Of a stretch of DNA of 40,890 nucleotides, positions 9,722-20,639 are shown in pieces. The stretch covers positions 1,326,717 to 1,367,606 of the forward strand of contig BFEA01000001.1 of the NCBI GenBank assembly GCA_003427395.1, read 5' to 3'. The stretch's first letter is position 1. The number at the start of each line of letters is the position of its first letter. The DNA is from Chara braunii. Lineage: Eukaryota; Streptophyta; Charophyceae; Charales; Characeae. Position numbers and translations under genes: made by a program. The notes beneath the pieces were generated by a model. It saw only the letters and a list, made by a program, of their open reading frames with translations, searched no databases and was not told the DNA's origin.

Positions 9722-11187
9722 TTTAAACCGGAATTCAGAACCAAATGGGAAGAAATTAAGGATAAACTGGAAGAGGGGAAGCTAGTGAGAGACCTCCCTC
9801 CTTCCATCCGAGAGGTAAGCCATTGGGCAAGTATTTTCTCAAGACGGGAAGCAAACAAAAGGAAGGCACGACAACAAAGCCTTGAAGCTATGGTTGAAAT
9901 AGCCAAATTCAACCTCATCGCTAACTCGGGGGAAGCTTGTACGAACATCTTCTAGAGGAAACACGAACAGAGCTTAGGCAATGGGCTGAGTGGAGAAGAC
10001 AGGGACTAGCCATCAGGGCCAGAGTAAAGGACTGGGAAAGCAATGAGAGCATGATGAAATTCTTCTTCCAAAAGATTAAATCAGTCCACAGGAATAGTAG
10101 GATACAAGCCTTAAGGGATACCCTAGGAAACACGCAGACGTCACAGGAAGCAATATTGAAAGTAGCTGCAGGCTTCTATCAGAACCTATACGCATTTAAA
10201 ACCTTCCTTGAAAACCCAAGCAACGTGCGTAGCTGCAGGCTTCTATCAGAACCTATACGCATCTAAAACCTTCCTTGAAAACCCAAGCAACGTGCGAAAA
10301 GCCAGAGAGAAATTCCTAAAATATCTAGATAAAAGTCTCAATCAGGAAGCAACAAACCTCTTAGAAAAGGAAATCACAAACGAAGAACTTTTTGAAGCAC
10401 TCAGGAGTATGCAACCCAATAAAACCCCAGGTAACGATGGACTCCCGAAAGAGTTCTGGCAAGCAAATTGGCACCTAGTAGGGGAATTTGTTACCGCCTT
10501 TTTCAAAGAGGCCTTTACTAAAGGATCTATAGGACAGGACCTGAGCACGAGCATAGTCACTCTACTATACAAGAAAGGAGATCGCGAAGGCATTAGAAAT
10601 TATAGTCCCATAACCCTTTTACCATTAATATACAAAATACTAGCTAAAACCCTAGCCAATAGAATCAAGAATGTTACAGACAAATGCTTCCACATAGACC
10701 AAACAGGTTTCATACCAGGAAGATATATTTCAGATAATGTAGTAACACTAAACAAAGCCACCAAGATCATAAAAGATAAAAGAGTACATGCAGCTATATT
10801 ATTCTTTGACTTCGAAAAGGCCTATGATCAGGTAAATTGGGATTTCCTTCAACAGAGTATGGAAAAGATGGGAGTAGGACCAAATTTCAGAAGATGGGTA
10901 AGAGTTCTATATGGAGACGCCAGAGGTATGGTACAGGTTAACGGACACCTCTCAGAGAAATATGAAACGACCAGATCCGTAAGACAGGGTGATCCACTCG
11001 CAGCACCAATTTTCCTCTTCGTGATGGAAGCAATAGCAGCCTACCTCCGCAAGGACCCATCAATAGAAAGACTAGTAGTCCAGCAAGACGGAAGATCACT
11101 CGCTATTCCCACAACTATACTATTCGCAGACGACCTGACTGTCCTCATTAGAGCGTCCGACTCTTCGTTCCAAGCTCTCACATGAGC
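9722..11187 (+). pseudogene. LINE ORF2, part 2: reverse transcriptase domain
   Basis: The frame resumes in phase with part 1 (FKPEFRTKWEEIKD). After a linker with frame changes near 9955 and 10230, RT motifs appear in order: NKTPGNDGLP (about 10420), YKKGDREGIRNYSPITLL, DQTGFIPGRYISDNV, FDFEKAYDQVNW with the first catalytic Asp (about 10810), RQGDPLAAPIFLF, and ILFADDLTV with the catalytic Asp pair (about 11130). The motifs are intact although the protein is not. Damage: a 67-bp tandem duplication at 10162-10295 that shifts the frame, and a TGA at about 11183 just before the second nested insertion. Confidence 0.9.
10162..10295 (+). repeat. 67-bp tandem duplication inside the RT
   Basis: Positions 10162-10228 and 10229-10295 are identical except for one T/C change (GCATTTAAAA against GCATCTAAAA). 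67 is not a multiple of three, so it breaks ORF2. The near identity makes it the youngest visible lesion in the LINE, or an assembly artefact. Confidence 0.9.
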
Positions 11188-11201
11188 AATGCAAGCCTTC
11201 C
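11188..11201 (+). repeat. Left 14-bp target duplication
   Basis: AATGCAAGCCTTCC here recurs at 11774-11787. The poly(T) begins at the next base. Confidence 0.9.
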
Positions 11202-11773
11202 TTTTTTTTTTTTTTTTTGACAAACACACCCCGGCCAGTGTTAGAGGTGCTGATAAGAGAAGACACCACTAACACCTGGGGAGAGGCTCCATCTATTGGT
11301 GGGGAGCATCACCTGCTGGGAAACGGGCCCAGCGTCCCATATACAGATTGAATTTGCAGCATGTCAGAGCCATAAACATTGTGGAAGAGTCATGTCAGCA
11401 TTGATTACCCTAGCATCGAGGGGATTGACGGAGCAGGAGGTACGGGAGGGGGGCAACCTCTACACCTTGAAACCGGCGCCAGATACCTACTGTAACTCTC
11501 TAGTTCCTCCCTTCCTTCACCCAGTTTGAAATGTCACTTCCCACCGCTGGAAACCAGGTCCAGCGTCCCATTTATACATCCTGTAGCACTTTTTTAATAG
11601 AACCTGAGTTTCCGCCAGCATTGATTACCTTGGGTTCCAGGGGCCGCCTCTTCCATCAGCCTTATCTGGTTCCTGTTCCTGTACAATCAGTCAGCACCGT
11701 ACCATTGCATATCCACCATTGCCAGCTGGTGGGGCGGGAAGGGGTCGGGGAAGTCTGTGGCGGGTCGCAGCGG
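11202..11773 (-). mobile_element. 572-bp dimeric SINE-like retroposon, minus orientation
   Basis: A perfect 14-bp target duplication brackets it, and 17 T at its left edge are the poly(A) tail of a minus-strand insertion. Removing it with one duplication restores the LINE text (AMQAFQLASEMKI). Its interior is duplicated: GCTGG(G)AAAC, a short gap, CCAGCGTCCCAT and later CAGCATTGATTACC occur at about 11316-11410 and again about 220-230 bp on. It is therefore built from two related halves, like dimeric SINEs. No polymerase III boxes or protein are clear. Confidence 0.85.
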
Positions 11774-14136
11774 AATGCAAGCCTTCCAATTAGCATCAGA
11801 AATGAAAATCAACTAGAACAAGACAATAGGTTGGTGGTTAGCTCCCTCCCAACCCCCCCAACAAACCCAAGACACACAAGGACTACAATGGCTTGACCCA
11901 CAGCAGCCGATGCGCTTCCTAGGGATCCAAATATCGTCTGAAGGAACCAGCAACTCCTCAGGAACCAGCCTCCTACTCAAAATGGCGAACAGACTTGCAG
12001 GGTGGCAAGCAGCCAACGTATCACTCATGGGAAGAGCTTTAGTACTCAATACTTCAATTCTATCCACAGGATGGTATGTGGCTTCCCTCTGGAACCCACC
12101 AGCAAGCTTTTTCGCAAGTCTCAAAAAAAACTGGGGTCCTACCTTTGGACTGGGAAGGCCGAAAACGAACATTGCATCTCTAAAGTGGCCTGGAAATACA
12201 TCACCAAACCCAAACTTCAAGGAGGATTGGGACTTTTAAACCCCGCAATACAATTTCAAGCACTGCAACACAAGTGGGTAATAAAACTCCTGTTCAATAG
12301 AGAGCTGCCATGGCATGAGATGGCCCTTCACCAGATCCGAAACCTAGTACCCTTCAAGGTAGACCCTTCCATAGAAGGGTACCATTGGATCCTCAACCCC
12401 TCTTGGAACCCAAGAAGAAAAGAGGGGGGGAGACAAGCAAAAGACAAAGATCCCACAAGCGAGCACTGGGCCACACTAATAAAACACTGGAGGACCTGCT
12501 TCCCGCAAAAAATAAGAACACCAAGAATAAGAGAAGAAGTACTAAGGCAACCGCTTTTGGGGAATCCCTTGCTAACGGACCAAAATCATAAACCATGGTC
12601 CTCAAACACAAAAGGCAAACATTGGAGGAAGTGGATGAGCAAGGAAGTGTGGAAAATAGAACATATATGGAACTCAGAGGAAAACAGAAGGCTGACAACG
12701 CAAGACCTCAGAACTAAACTCAAAGGGATTCACAAACTGAAAGAACAGTTAGTAAGCCTACTGGAAAGCGTCCCATTGAAATGGATTCTCCTCCTGAAAA
12801 GCAAAAAAAAGTGGACAGTGGGGGACTGGGCCACAAAAACAGAATCTGAAACAGACCCCCCAACCATTGCTTATAAACTGCTCCAAATAACAGATGTAGA
12901 GGATGGGAAAGCAGACTTCGCCGCGTATGAACTAGCGGAAGAACACAAATCTTGGGTAAGACCAGTCAGGGTAATAGAACCAAGGACAACGGAAAAGCTC
13001 AATACCCTAAAAAAGGTACGTTCACGTACACTCAAAAAGCACAGAAAACAAAACCCTACTAACCAACTTGATCTAAATGGAACTCGGCTATACAGACCAG
13101 ACTTAGACATCAAAGATCTAGAAGTGGACCCAGCGGAATGGGGGTGGATGGTACCTAGCACTTCGGGGAGAGCCAAAAAGCTCACCCCAATATATGATTA
13201 TGAAGTTAAAACAGGCTACAAACTGGGCAATCTCACAAAGGATCCTCTCCCAGTAATCTCAGACAGGTGGAAAAGAAACTTGGGCGAAAACGCAGGTTGG
13301 ACAAATAAAATCCCATGGAGCCAGTACACAAACATAAGACCGGTAAGGATCAGAAGTCTACAGTGGCTCATACTATATTGGGCAGTGCCAGTCAACCAAT
13401 GGTTGGCTAAAAGGAGAAAACAGGAAGATCCCCAACAACAAATGTCCCTCTGCAAAGTGTGTAATGACCATGCTGAAGAATCTCTGGTCCACTGCGTAAT
13501 ATCCTGCCAACAAGCACAAGAAGTGTGGATAAAAACAAAAAACCTCTGGCAAAAGCTAACGAACCATAATCTCCCCAGTAATCCACTGTATCTGCTAACG
13601 GGAAGACTGGAAAGCAAAGAACTAGAAGAAGGTGCAGTGTTAATGGCAGACCTACAACGCTCTGGGCAATCTGGAAAGCAAGGTGCAAAGGCACTTTAGA
13701 AGGACAATTGTCAACCTTAGAAGATAAATGGGTTGAAATAAAAAACATAATACAAACGGAAGTAAGAGCATGTTGGATCAAAGAACAAAAAGAACAACAG
13801 AAGATAATACTACCAGACAAAAAAGAATTGAGTCTGAGAAAATTTTAAAAAATATGGCTTTTAGAGAACAAAATCGCAAAAATAGGTGAGGTACTCTACT
13901 CTTCACAAACTGGGACTAACAACAAGGCTCTACCTTATTTCCACCCACCCACTGCGTTTCCACAACTCCGGACTCGACTAAACCACAACACTTCCCGTCA
14001 ACCACCGCCCCAATGCAGTTTGCACCTACTATCCCCAGCACGATCTAGCACACATCCCCCATTAAAAAAGGATCAGAGGGATGCAGCGACTGATTGCACA
14101 CGAACCCCTACTGGTGAACCAATGACTGCACACTAG
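11774..14136 (+). pseudogene. LINE ORF2, part 3: C-terminal region with Cys/His motif
   Basis: After the retroposon the protein resumes with FLGIQIS and WQAANVSLMGRALVLNTSIL, the region that follows the RT in L1 elements. A long frame at 12002-13699 (565 codons) covers most of the C-terminus, entered by a frame change near 12140 at an A homopolymer. It ends with a CKVCNDHAEESLVHC motif and a further Cys (about 13450-13510), the C-terminal Cys/His motif of L1 ORF2. A frameshift near 13650 moves the protein to TTLWAIWKARCKGTLEG, which continues to TAA at 13846. That frame is open again to TAG at 14134. Confidence 0.85.
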
Positions 14137-15271
14137 ACGGAAAGCTGCGGACCCGGATAGCCAAGAGCTATGAACAGTTTGCACAGAATGAGGGACAAAA
14201 GAGGTGGATCACTGTTTACTGGCGTGTAAAGAGACGACAGAATACTAGAAGAGAGCTACATCACTCCGGGTCTCCCTGTTCACGTCTCCCTTCCCTGATC
14301 AACCCACAACTGCTCCTCTTGACTAACATCCCGGATCAGACACAGAAGACAGAAGGGACCAGTGTTGTATTCATCAGGAAAGTGTCCCTTTGGGGCAGAT
14401 GGAAGGAGAAATGCAGCAGAACAGCTGAGCGACTGCCCAACCCACGGGGGAAGGCGCAGACAGAAACCAGAACAACGATTCAAGCTGAGATCCTTTGCAG
14501 ACGGTGGAAGATCAAATAAACCTGGACAGAAGGGGAAGAACAGCACTAAAAGGAGAGGCAGACTTTTTATAAGAATGGGCTGGAAAAAGGCAAGGATGTT
14601 TAATGCTACAGGACCAGATCATGCTGGAGAGTTTGGCACAGTACTCCAGAAAGAGGCTTTCAACAACAGATAACGTTTGAAGGCATATTCACATCTTTGG
14701 TCGCAAATGAAGGTATACAACTCTCAAGAGGCCCAGAGGGTACAGACAAAGAGGGAGCGTGGGGGAAAGGAGGATAAATTGGGGAGAGCGACTACACCAG
14801 AGCAAGAACGAGGGTTGCAAAGAAGGATTTCATCACAGAAGTCCGAAAGCAAATGAAGCCCCGCCAGGTCCAAGGTGGAAGATCGGAAGACAGGACCGCA
14901 GGCGAAAGTTTTAGGGTTTAAGGACAGATCGTTGATCATCCAAAGGGTCAGGGAGATGAGTGGGGAGGGAACAGGTCGACAAGGACAACGGATGAGCTCT
15001 TTCTAGGGTCAAGGGCGCTATCTGGCAGATCTGGTACCCAGGTCTGAGAGGAAAGAGAGGGACAGGGCAAGCTGACAGTCAATCCTCCACCGCAGTGGAG
15101 TAATCAATGCTGTTCAGGGGTCCTTCGGCCTGACGGAAGGAAGCGTGTGTGAGTGTTTATTGATGTAATGTACTTTTGACTTGCCGGTGGAATAGGAACC
15201 GGACTGACGCTCCCCGGAATAGAAGGAGCCAGGTCCATAAGGCCCTGTTTTATATATATAAAAAAAAAAAA
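14137..15271 (+). other. Purine-rich, gene-free; possible LINE 3' UTR ending in an A run
   Basis: No protein similarity seen. The + strand is rich in A and G, as is the LINE body. The interval ends in TTTTATATATATA followed by 12 A at 15260-15271. That could be the LINE's 3' tail, but a target duplication beyond it was not found, so the assignment is tentative. Confidence 0.35.
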
Positions 15272-15849
15272 GCCTACAGTTGCCCTAACTGCGAATAGCA
15301 GGCCCGGGCTACCCCTAGGACAGACAGGCCGTATGGGCCCAAGCTGATAGACGGTCCTATAGCCTATAGCCAGGTAGGGAGAGGCCCCAGAGGCCAAAAT
15401 TGAAACGGTACCGGTCGGTCCAGACAGTCCGGTCTAGGTCGTGTCTAGGCTAGTGTAGATTATAGATAGGATGGGGACATTGAATCAGGGCTTTTGGCAG
15501 TTGGTACTGTGTACGTCGCTGCTGTGCAACGCGTGAACTGGACGTGGTGACAGCTTCAGCGTTGGAGGAGACGAACATAGCCAGATCTGCGGAGTGGTGG
15601 CCATAGCTGGGACCGACACTGTACTCTGACAGCACGTGGGGCTGTCCAGAGGTCTGGGTTAAGTCTGCTGGAGGCGAGAGAAGTTGGAGCCCTGCTGAAC
15701 CCTCCTCAGGAGTAGTGTGTCAGAGTGTGCTTCCTCAGAGATCATCGTGTCAGCGGAGGTGGTGCTGCTGTAGACTTCCACCCTGGAAGTCATCCAACAC
15801 TTCATCATTGTCAGATACTGTGGTGCTGGTCTTTTTCTTCATCCTCTGA

Positions 15850-16035
15850 GTGGCGCCTGGCCTCAGAGGCCAATTTCAGGGTGGCGCTTCCCTCTGGAGG
15901 GTGTATCTGGGTGGCACTTGATGTTTCAGGGACTCAGAGGTAGTAAACAGCGGTTCGTGAGCAGCGCACCATAGTTCTATCTGGGTGGCACTTGGGGAGT
16001 GAAGCGTTGCTCATCCCTGAGCAGCGCACCATGGG
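15850..16035 (+). repeat. Short interspersed direct repeats
   Basis: GTGGCGC or GTGGCAC followed by CT or TT recurs at about 15850, 15881, 15911 and 15985. GAGCAGCGCACCAT occurs at about 15959 and 16019, and ATCTGGGTGGCACTTG twice. It is a decayed minisatellite-like block. No coding role seen. Confidence 0.6.
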
Positions 16036-16732
16036 GTTATTCTGGCAATTCGAGACTCTGAGTTTAATAAACAGTGTTGATACTGAGTTTGGACTATCAT
16101 TGTTTCATTGTTTCCTGGATGTGATCTACTCGGCTTTCCTTTGTGACTGGTTGTGAGGATTTTGTGGAGCAACTTGCACTGTTAGTGCTCTCTGTCATAT
16201 CACATGGTTAAGTCTTCCACTGTGTTTCTCTCTCCCTATGTGTTGTGATACTCCCATCCTCTCCCCTTCCTTCTGTGTATGTATGGGCATACCTGGAAGT
16301 TTAAGTGAGCGAGTGTTAGTCATTTGATAACAAGCAACCAGGACCATAACAAACTGGTCATACGTCCTCCGAAAGGTCAGTACGCCGTGGCTAGAGTAGT
16401 GCTCGAAGAGTCAACTTGACCTCTCGCAGGTTGAAAAGGCAGTCTGTCGATCTCCGAAAGGTCACGAGTTCCAAGTCAACACCGAAGGGGCAAGTGAAAA
16501 GGCAGTCCCAGTCCAGTCCGTTTTGCAGCAAGTATCAGAGTGGGACTGCACATCTTGAGGACCTGGGACATCGGACAGGCCCAGACCACCAAACAAAACA
16601 GTATAAATAAAGAGGCAGCGATCAGTCATGCACTCATTATCTGGGGAACTACGCGGAAGCGCTGCTCGAGTGACTTGTGCGCTGAGTTCACCGGTGGTCC
16701 GCAAGAGAGCCCGAAGGTGGAAGAGGACAAGC

Positions 16733-16780
16733 GGCCATAGCCGCTAGAAAGGAAGAAGACGACGGCGGCCATAGCCGCCA
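16733..16780. repeat. Two perfect hairpins with a CATA loop
   Basis: GCGGC-CATA-GCCGC lies at 16733-16746 and GGCGGC-CATA-GCCGCC at 16765-16780, perfect stems of 5 and 6 bp around the same four-base loop. They belong to the GCCATAGC word family found throughout the window, most densely at 16.7-17.4 kb. Confidence 0.7.
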
Positions 16781-17079
16781 GTGTGACGAGTTAGTAGTTA
16801 GTTTGTGTGTATATGCAGACATTCAGGGGAGATCCAAGTGTTGTGTGCGTTTGTGCGGGTGGGAATTCCAGACTGGGGTTCTGACACCATAGCCATGAAA
16901 TGTAACAAGTTGTTTTGAGCTGAGTTCGTGGTTGATGGCCATATCTCTGAGTTTTTTTGTGTGGGCGCACCGCGCTATCTCAAGTCTGTTGCTGATCCTG
17001 CGCCTGTGGACGTTACTGTTGCCATCGCCAGCTGCATGCATGCATGTTGCACGTGAGGTCAAGACAAGACTGATTGCAG

Positions 17080-17091
17080 TGGTATCAGAGC
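17080..17091 (+). promoter_or_regulatory. Primer binding site, initiator-Met tRNA type
   Basis: TGGTATCAGAGC is the classic plant LTR-retrotransposon primer binding site, complementary to the 3' end of initiator methionine tRNA. Reverse transcription of minus-strand DNA starts here. It fixes the LTR end at 17078 and the element's + orientation. Confidence 0.9.
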
Positions 17092-18393
17092 AGGTTCACG
17101 TTGTTTGTGCAAGCATCGTGGAGTTCGAAGAGAAGGAAGGAGCCAACTGACACAAAGAAGGAGATGATGATGACGATGAGAGAGAGACGCGTGTGAGGGA
17201 AGAAGACCGCCATAGCAGACGACGGCCATAGCTGCCAGCTTGGAGAAGAAAAAGAACGACGATGAAAGAGAAGTGACGGGAGAGGAGAGAGGTGACGAAG
17301 AAGAAGGTGATAGCAGCCATAGCCGACAAAGAAGAAGAAGAAGTCGGCCATAGCCGAGCTCGAGGACGAAGAAGAAGAGGGTGAAGTAAACGAAGGAGAC
17401 GAAGAGAGAGAAAGCCACCATAGCTGGATGGTCTAAGAGTTGACCAGCGAGAGTTAACCGGTGAGCGTAGACCGGCAAGCATTGACCGCCATGGTTGACT
17501 AAGTTGACCATTGACCAAGCTTGGAGTGCGGAGCGAGGAGCAGTTCAATCTCTTCAAGGCTTGACCCTTGTCCTTTTATGCTCTGTGGATGTTGCATATT
17601 CATCTTCGTACTTGCTGCAGTCAAATTTGTCTTGTAGAGTCTGGCATCTCTTTCTGCATTGAGTCACACCTGTCCAGGTTGTGGTAGGTTCCATGCATGT
17701 GGTCTGATAGAGGTTGAGGGGCCGACGCCTGCACGGGACTTAGTAGGCGTGAGGTGTATCTGACGCTAGACTATTTGGGGAAAAGCCCCCAAGGACTGGT
17801 ACAGACCGCCAGGCTGCTCTGGGTGGTACACTATACCTGAACTCTGAGCTGCAGATCACGCGTCCAGTCTGTCTAAGTCTTGAGAGAACTCTGGCTGTTA
17901 TCGTCATCCTCACTATGATGTCAAATAATTCCTGAGGAGCTATGGGGGATTTCCTTAAATGCATGCTGATCAACCAGTAGTTCTATAGTGACAAACTAGT
18001 AACAGTATAGTCTCGAGTAGCTGACATAGGGCCAATTGGAAGCCAAAGCCAGACAGGATTGAACTGTGGGCGCACAAGCATCCGACGGTTGTGGAAAGAA
18101 TGGACTGTGGTTGTGAAAGCATCTGACAGCAGTGGTAGCCTGGCTAAGGTGGAAGAGAGAACGTTTGTAGTCCTCTAAGCAAACAGTGCCTATGTGGGTT
18201 GATCTAAGTGCTGAGTGGAATTGTTTGTAATTGTGCCCTTGTCCAACATGGACGACTAACCCTTGTTCGCCTTCATAATGGGCCTCTCCCTTTGGGGGCC
18301 CTTGCTCCATTTCCTCTTTCCGTTGGGATTCTGGAGGACCGTTCGCTGTGATGCGACTACCCAGCCCGGACTCCAGACTCGTCCGTATAGTAA
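17092..18393 (+). other. Leader between primer binding site and gag
   Basis: About 1.3 kb without a convincing gene. The first part is rich in GAAGAAG and GAGAGA and carries five more GCCATAG words (about 17208, 17225, 17315, 17347, 17418). The second part is of mixed composition. Minus-strand frames crossing it are Leu/Ser-rich complements of the purine tract and are not genes. Confidence 0.5.
17439..17516 (+). promoter_or_regulatory. Cluster of W-box-like TTGAC words
   Basis: TTGAC occurs at 17440, 17482, 17495, 17504 and 17511, interleaved with variant TTAACC and TAGACC words. The first four units are about 14 bp long (gTTGACCagcgaga, gTTAACCggtgagc and so on). TTGAC is the core bound by plant WRKY factors. 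The tandem 14-bp pattern could equally be a simple repeat that happens to carry it. The site is in the leader, not upstream of the LTR. Confidence 0.4.
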
Positions 18394-19540
18394 GAACAGG
18401 AGGAGAAGGCTGCTGCGATTCTCCGGGAGCATGAGAGAAAGGAGAAGAAAGCTCTCGAGAAACAGACCAAAAAATTGGCCTTGCTGGAAGAAGCGTCCAG
18501 AAAAGGGGAGATGGAGGCATGGAAGAAGGAACAGGAGGCGAAGTTGGCCAAAGAATTGGCCGAAGAAGAAGAAGAGGGGAAAAAAAGTGAAGAAGAGGGC
18601 CCCCCCATTAAAGAGGAGGAGAGAGAAGTAAGCAATGAAGGGCCCAGAAGAAAGAGAGGAGGATCGAGTACAGGTCTACCCCCTCCGGAAGAGGTGGAAA
18701 AGGTTGTAAAGGACTGGGTGGCAGGATTATCTCTGCGAGAAGATAGGGAAGCAGAGTTGATAGTCCCCACGGGCAGAAAGAAAAATAGTAACAAGAGAGC
18801 TGGAGAGAGAAAAGAGTCCCCCGCGTCCTCAGGCAAAAAAGCACGAGAAGCAGTTGGAGTGGAAATTGCGCCTCGCAAAGGAGACAACAAGGCGATTGGA
18901 ATGGCAGATAAGATGGAGGAGGAATTTAAGGCAGCAGAGGAGTGGCTGGGTCAAATGAAACAAGAGACAGAGATAGGGAAAAAGATTGACACCCTCTCCC
19001 ATAGTATGGCCTCTGTCCTGGCCGCTCAGCGAGAATAGACAAGGTACCTCCGTGGGCATGATATAGCACTTGAATCCATACGAGCCAGGTTCCACGACTT
19101 TGCCCAGGAGATGGTGATTCATCTCGTAAATGAAATGCAGACCGCAATTGGTAGAACAGATCGAGTGTGCCAAGTTGGCAGTCCCCAAGGAGGAAGAATC
19201 ACAGCCCCGCCGCGAGAGAGTCAAAGTTCGCTTCCCTGAGTCCTATAGTGGGAGAAGGGATGAGGATGAGGACTTTGACAATTGGGGGGCTAGTATTAAA
19301 TCGTATCTGTATTTACAGGACGTGCCTTCCGACGACCATGTCCCGATAGCCTTTCAAGCCTTGAGTGGCAAAGCAACTAGTTTCGAGCCGCCCGCTGCGA
19401 CAATGAGATGGTCGTTTATTCTGCAATTACTAACCTCAGTGATTTCTTTGTTGCACTTCGAGAACGTTTTGCAGACGTCACTTGGGAATTGAAGGCGTCC
19501 GACAAACTCCAAAAGATCCATACGCGACCTTGGAAGAGTG
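18394..19540 (+). pseudogene. Ty3/gypsy gag, 5' part
   Basis: Gag forms the virus-like particle. The open frame 18394-19038 encodes a Lys/Glu-rich, probably coiled-coil N-terminal region (EKKALEKQTKKLALLEE). It stops at TAG 19036, but the text continues with YLRGHDIALESIRARFHDFA and, after a frameshift, VKVRFPESYSGRRDEDEDF, WGASIKSYLYL and AFQALSGKATSF (19200-19380). Those are the landmarks of a retrotransposon gag domain. Another frame gives ALRERFADVTWELKASDKLQ up to 19540, where the solo LTR is inserted. Confidence 0.75.
19536..19540 (+). repeat. Left target duplication GAGTG
   Basis: GAGTG here matches GAGTG at 20874-20878. A 5-bp duplication is what Ty3/gypsy integrase makes. Confidence 0.8.
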
Positions 19541-20210
19541 TGTGATACATGCCAGTTGGGCAATGTATGTACAACCAAGGATCCACAATTGTGATAAAAA
19601 GGACTGAATGGACAATGCAGTGGTAGTGGAATCTCAACAAGCAGTGTTCATCCTGATACATACAAAATGGCACTTTGTAGCGCAGTGGAAGACTCAGATA
19701 TAAGTCCTGACTTGACCGGGACTGACACGGCATCCCATTATACGTCACCCATGTGAGAGGAGGAGGAGATACCAAAGTGTTGCATACCGTAATGGTGCAA
19801 ACCAGGACAAGGACTGACCTCTCTCACATAGTACAAGACAGCGCAGTGGAATGCTAGGATACCAATGATCAACCCAATCAATGTCGCAATGCAGACCCAA
19901 CATACATCATCATCGTTGCAAGGTGTGAAGGACTTGGCGCTACACACAGGAAGAATGTGCCAGGTCCGGACCATACACAGACAAAGAGGAGGGGATCATA
20001 CGAAGAAGAGGGGGAAGATGGGAATGTCGTCAACACCAAGTCTTTGGTACGGGTCCCAAATAGTCCCTCGTTCAATGTCTCAATCCCAATGTTGAGTCTG
20101 AATCCAAATGTCGTCAAGTCCCAAAGTCACCAATCTCTCTCCCTCTCGTAGTCTGCAGATATTGAGAAGTCAGGTAGCGAGAGTGTGAGGGAGAGATGGA
20201 GAGGAAGAAG

Positions 20211-20212
<2 letters not shown>

Positions 20213-20258
<46 letters not shown>
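20213..20258 (+). repeat. (CT)n microsatellite
   Basis: About 45 nt of pure CT lie inside the solo LTR, preceded by a GAGAG-rich stretch at about 20180-20205 that could pair with it. Confidence 0.95.
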
Positions 20259-20260
<2 letters not shown>

Positions 20261-20639
20261 GTACTAACCTGTGAAGGTGGCGCCTTGTTGCAGGTACATC
20301 AAAGACGAAGCTGGAGCTATGGCGCCACAGGCAAGTCTCCCTAGCCTCCGCCAACCATCTCTCTTTCCAACGCTACTCTAGCTCCTACTAGCGCCCAGCG
20401 CTGAAGACTACTCCTAACGCTACTACTACTGCAATGCTCCTCCAGAGTGTTGTTGCCGAATCCTGAAGACTGCCTCCTGCCTCCTGCACGTGAAGTGCCT
20501 GGAAAGTCCCTATGAACTACCTGCAGCCTGCAGGGCGAGCCAGTCTTATGTAGCGTTGCCCCGTCCAAGAGGCTTCTCTTGCCAATGCCAAAACGTGTCA
20601 GGCCCTGGCGTTGAAGTTCAACAAAGGTTGTCTTGAAAA

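Larger units (their letters stand above)
5318..14136 (+). mobile_element. Degenerate L1-type LINE (non-LTR retrotransposon)
   Basis: The element has ORF1 with a nucleocapsid-like zinc knuckle, a 43-nt gap, then ORF2 with apurinic endonuclease, reverse transcriptase and a C-terminal Cys/His motif. This is the layout of plant L1 elements. Both ORFs have stops and frameshifts, and ORF2 carries two nested insertions and one 67-bp duplication, so it is inactive. The span given is the protein-coding part. The real element probably includes a 5' leader (C-rich tract) and a 3' UTR that may run to the A-run at 15260-15271. Flanking target duplications were not found. Confidence 0.85.
15272..17078 (+). 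repeat. Region containing the 5' LTR of the + strand Ty3/gypsy element
   Basis: The right edge is firm. Sequence ends ATTGCA at 17078 and the primer binding site begins two bases later, as at the 3' end of a 5' LTR. The left edge is not seen. TGTGATACTCCC near 16246 resembles the start of the solo LTR downstream and would give an LTR of about 0.83 kb, but no target duplication supports it. The interval holds no gene. Confidence 0.5.

Noticed and set aside
15260-15271. Firm 3' end of the LINE
   Set aside because: An A run alone is not enough. No target duplication could be matched at the 5' side.
17059-17557. Minus-strand frames of about 150 codons in the gypsy leader
   Set aside because: Leu/Ser/Phe runs are the complement of GAAGAAG repeats. 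No family resemblance.
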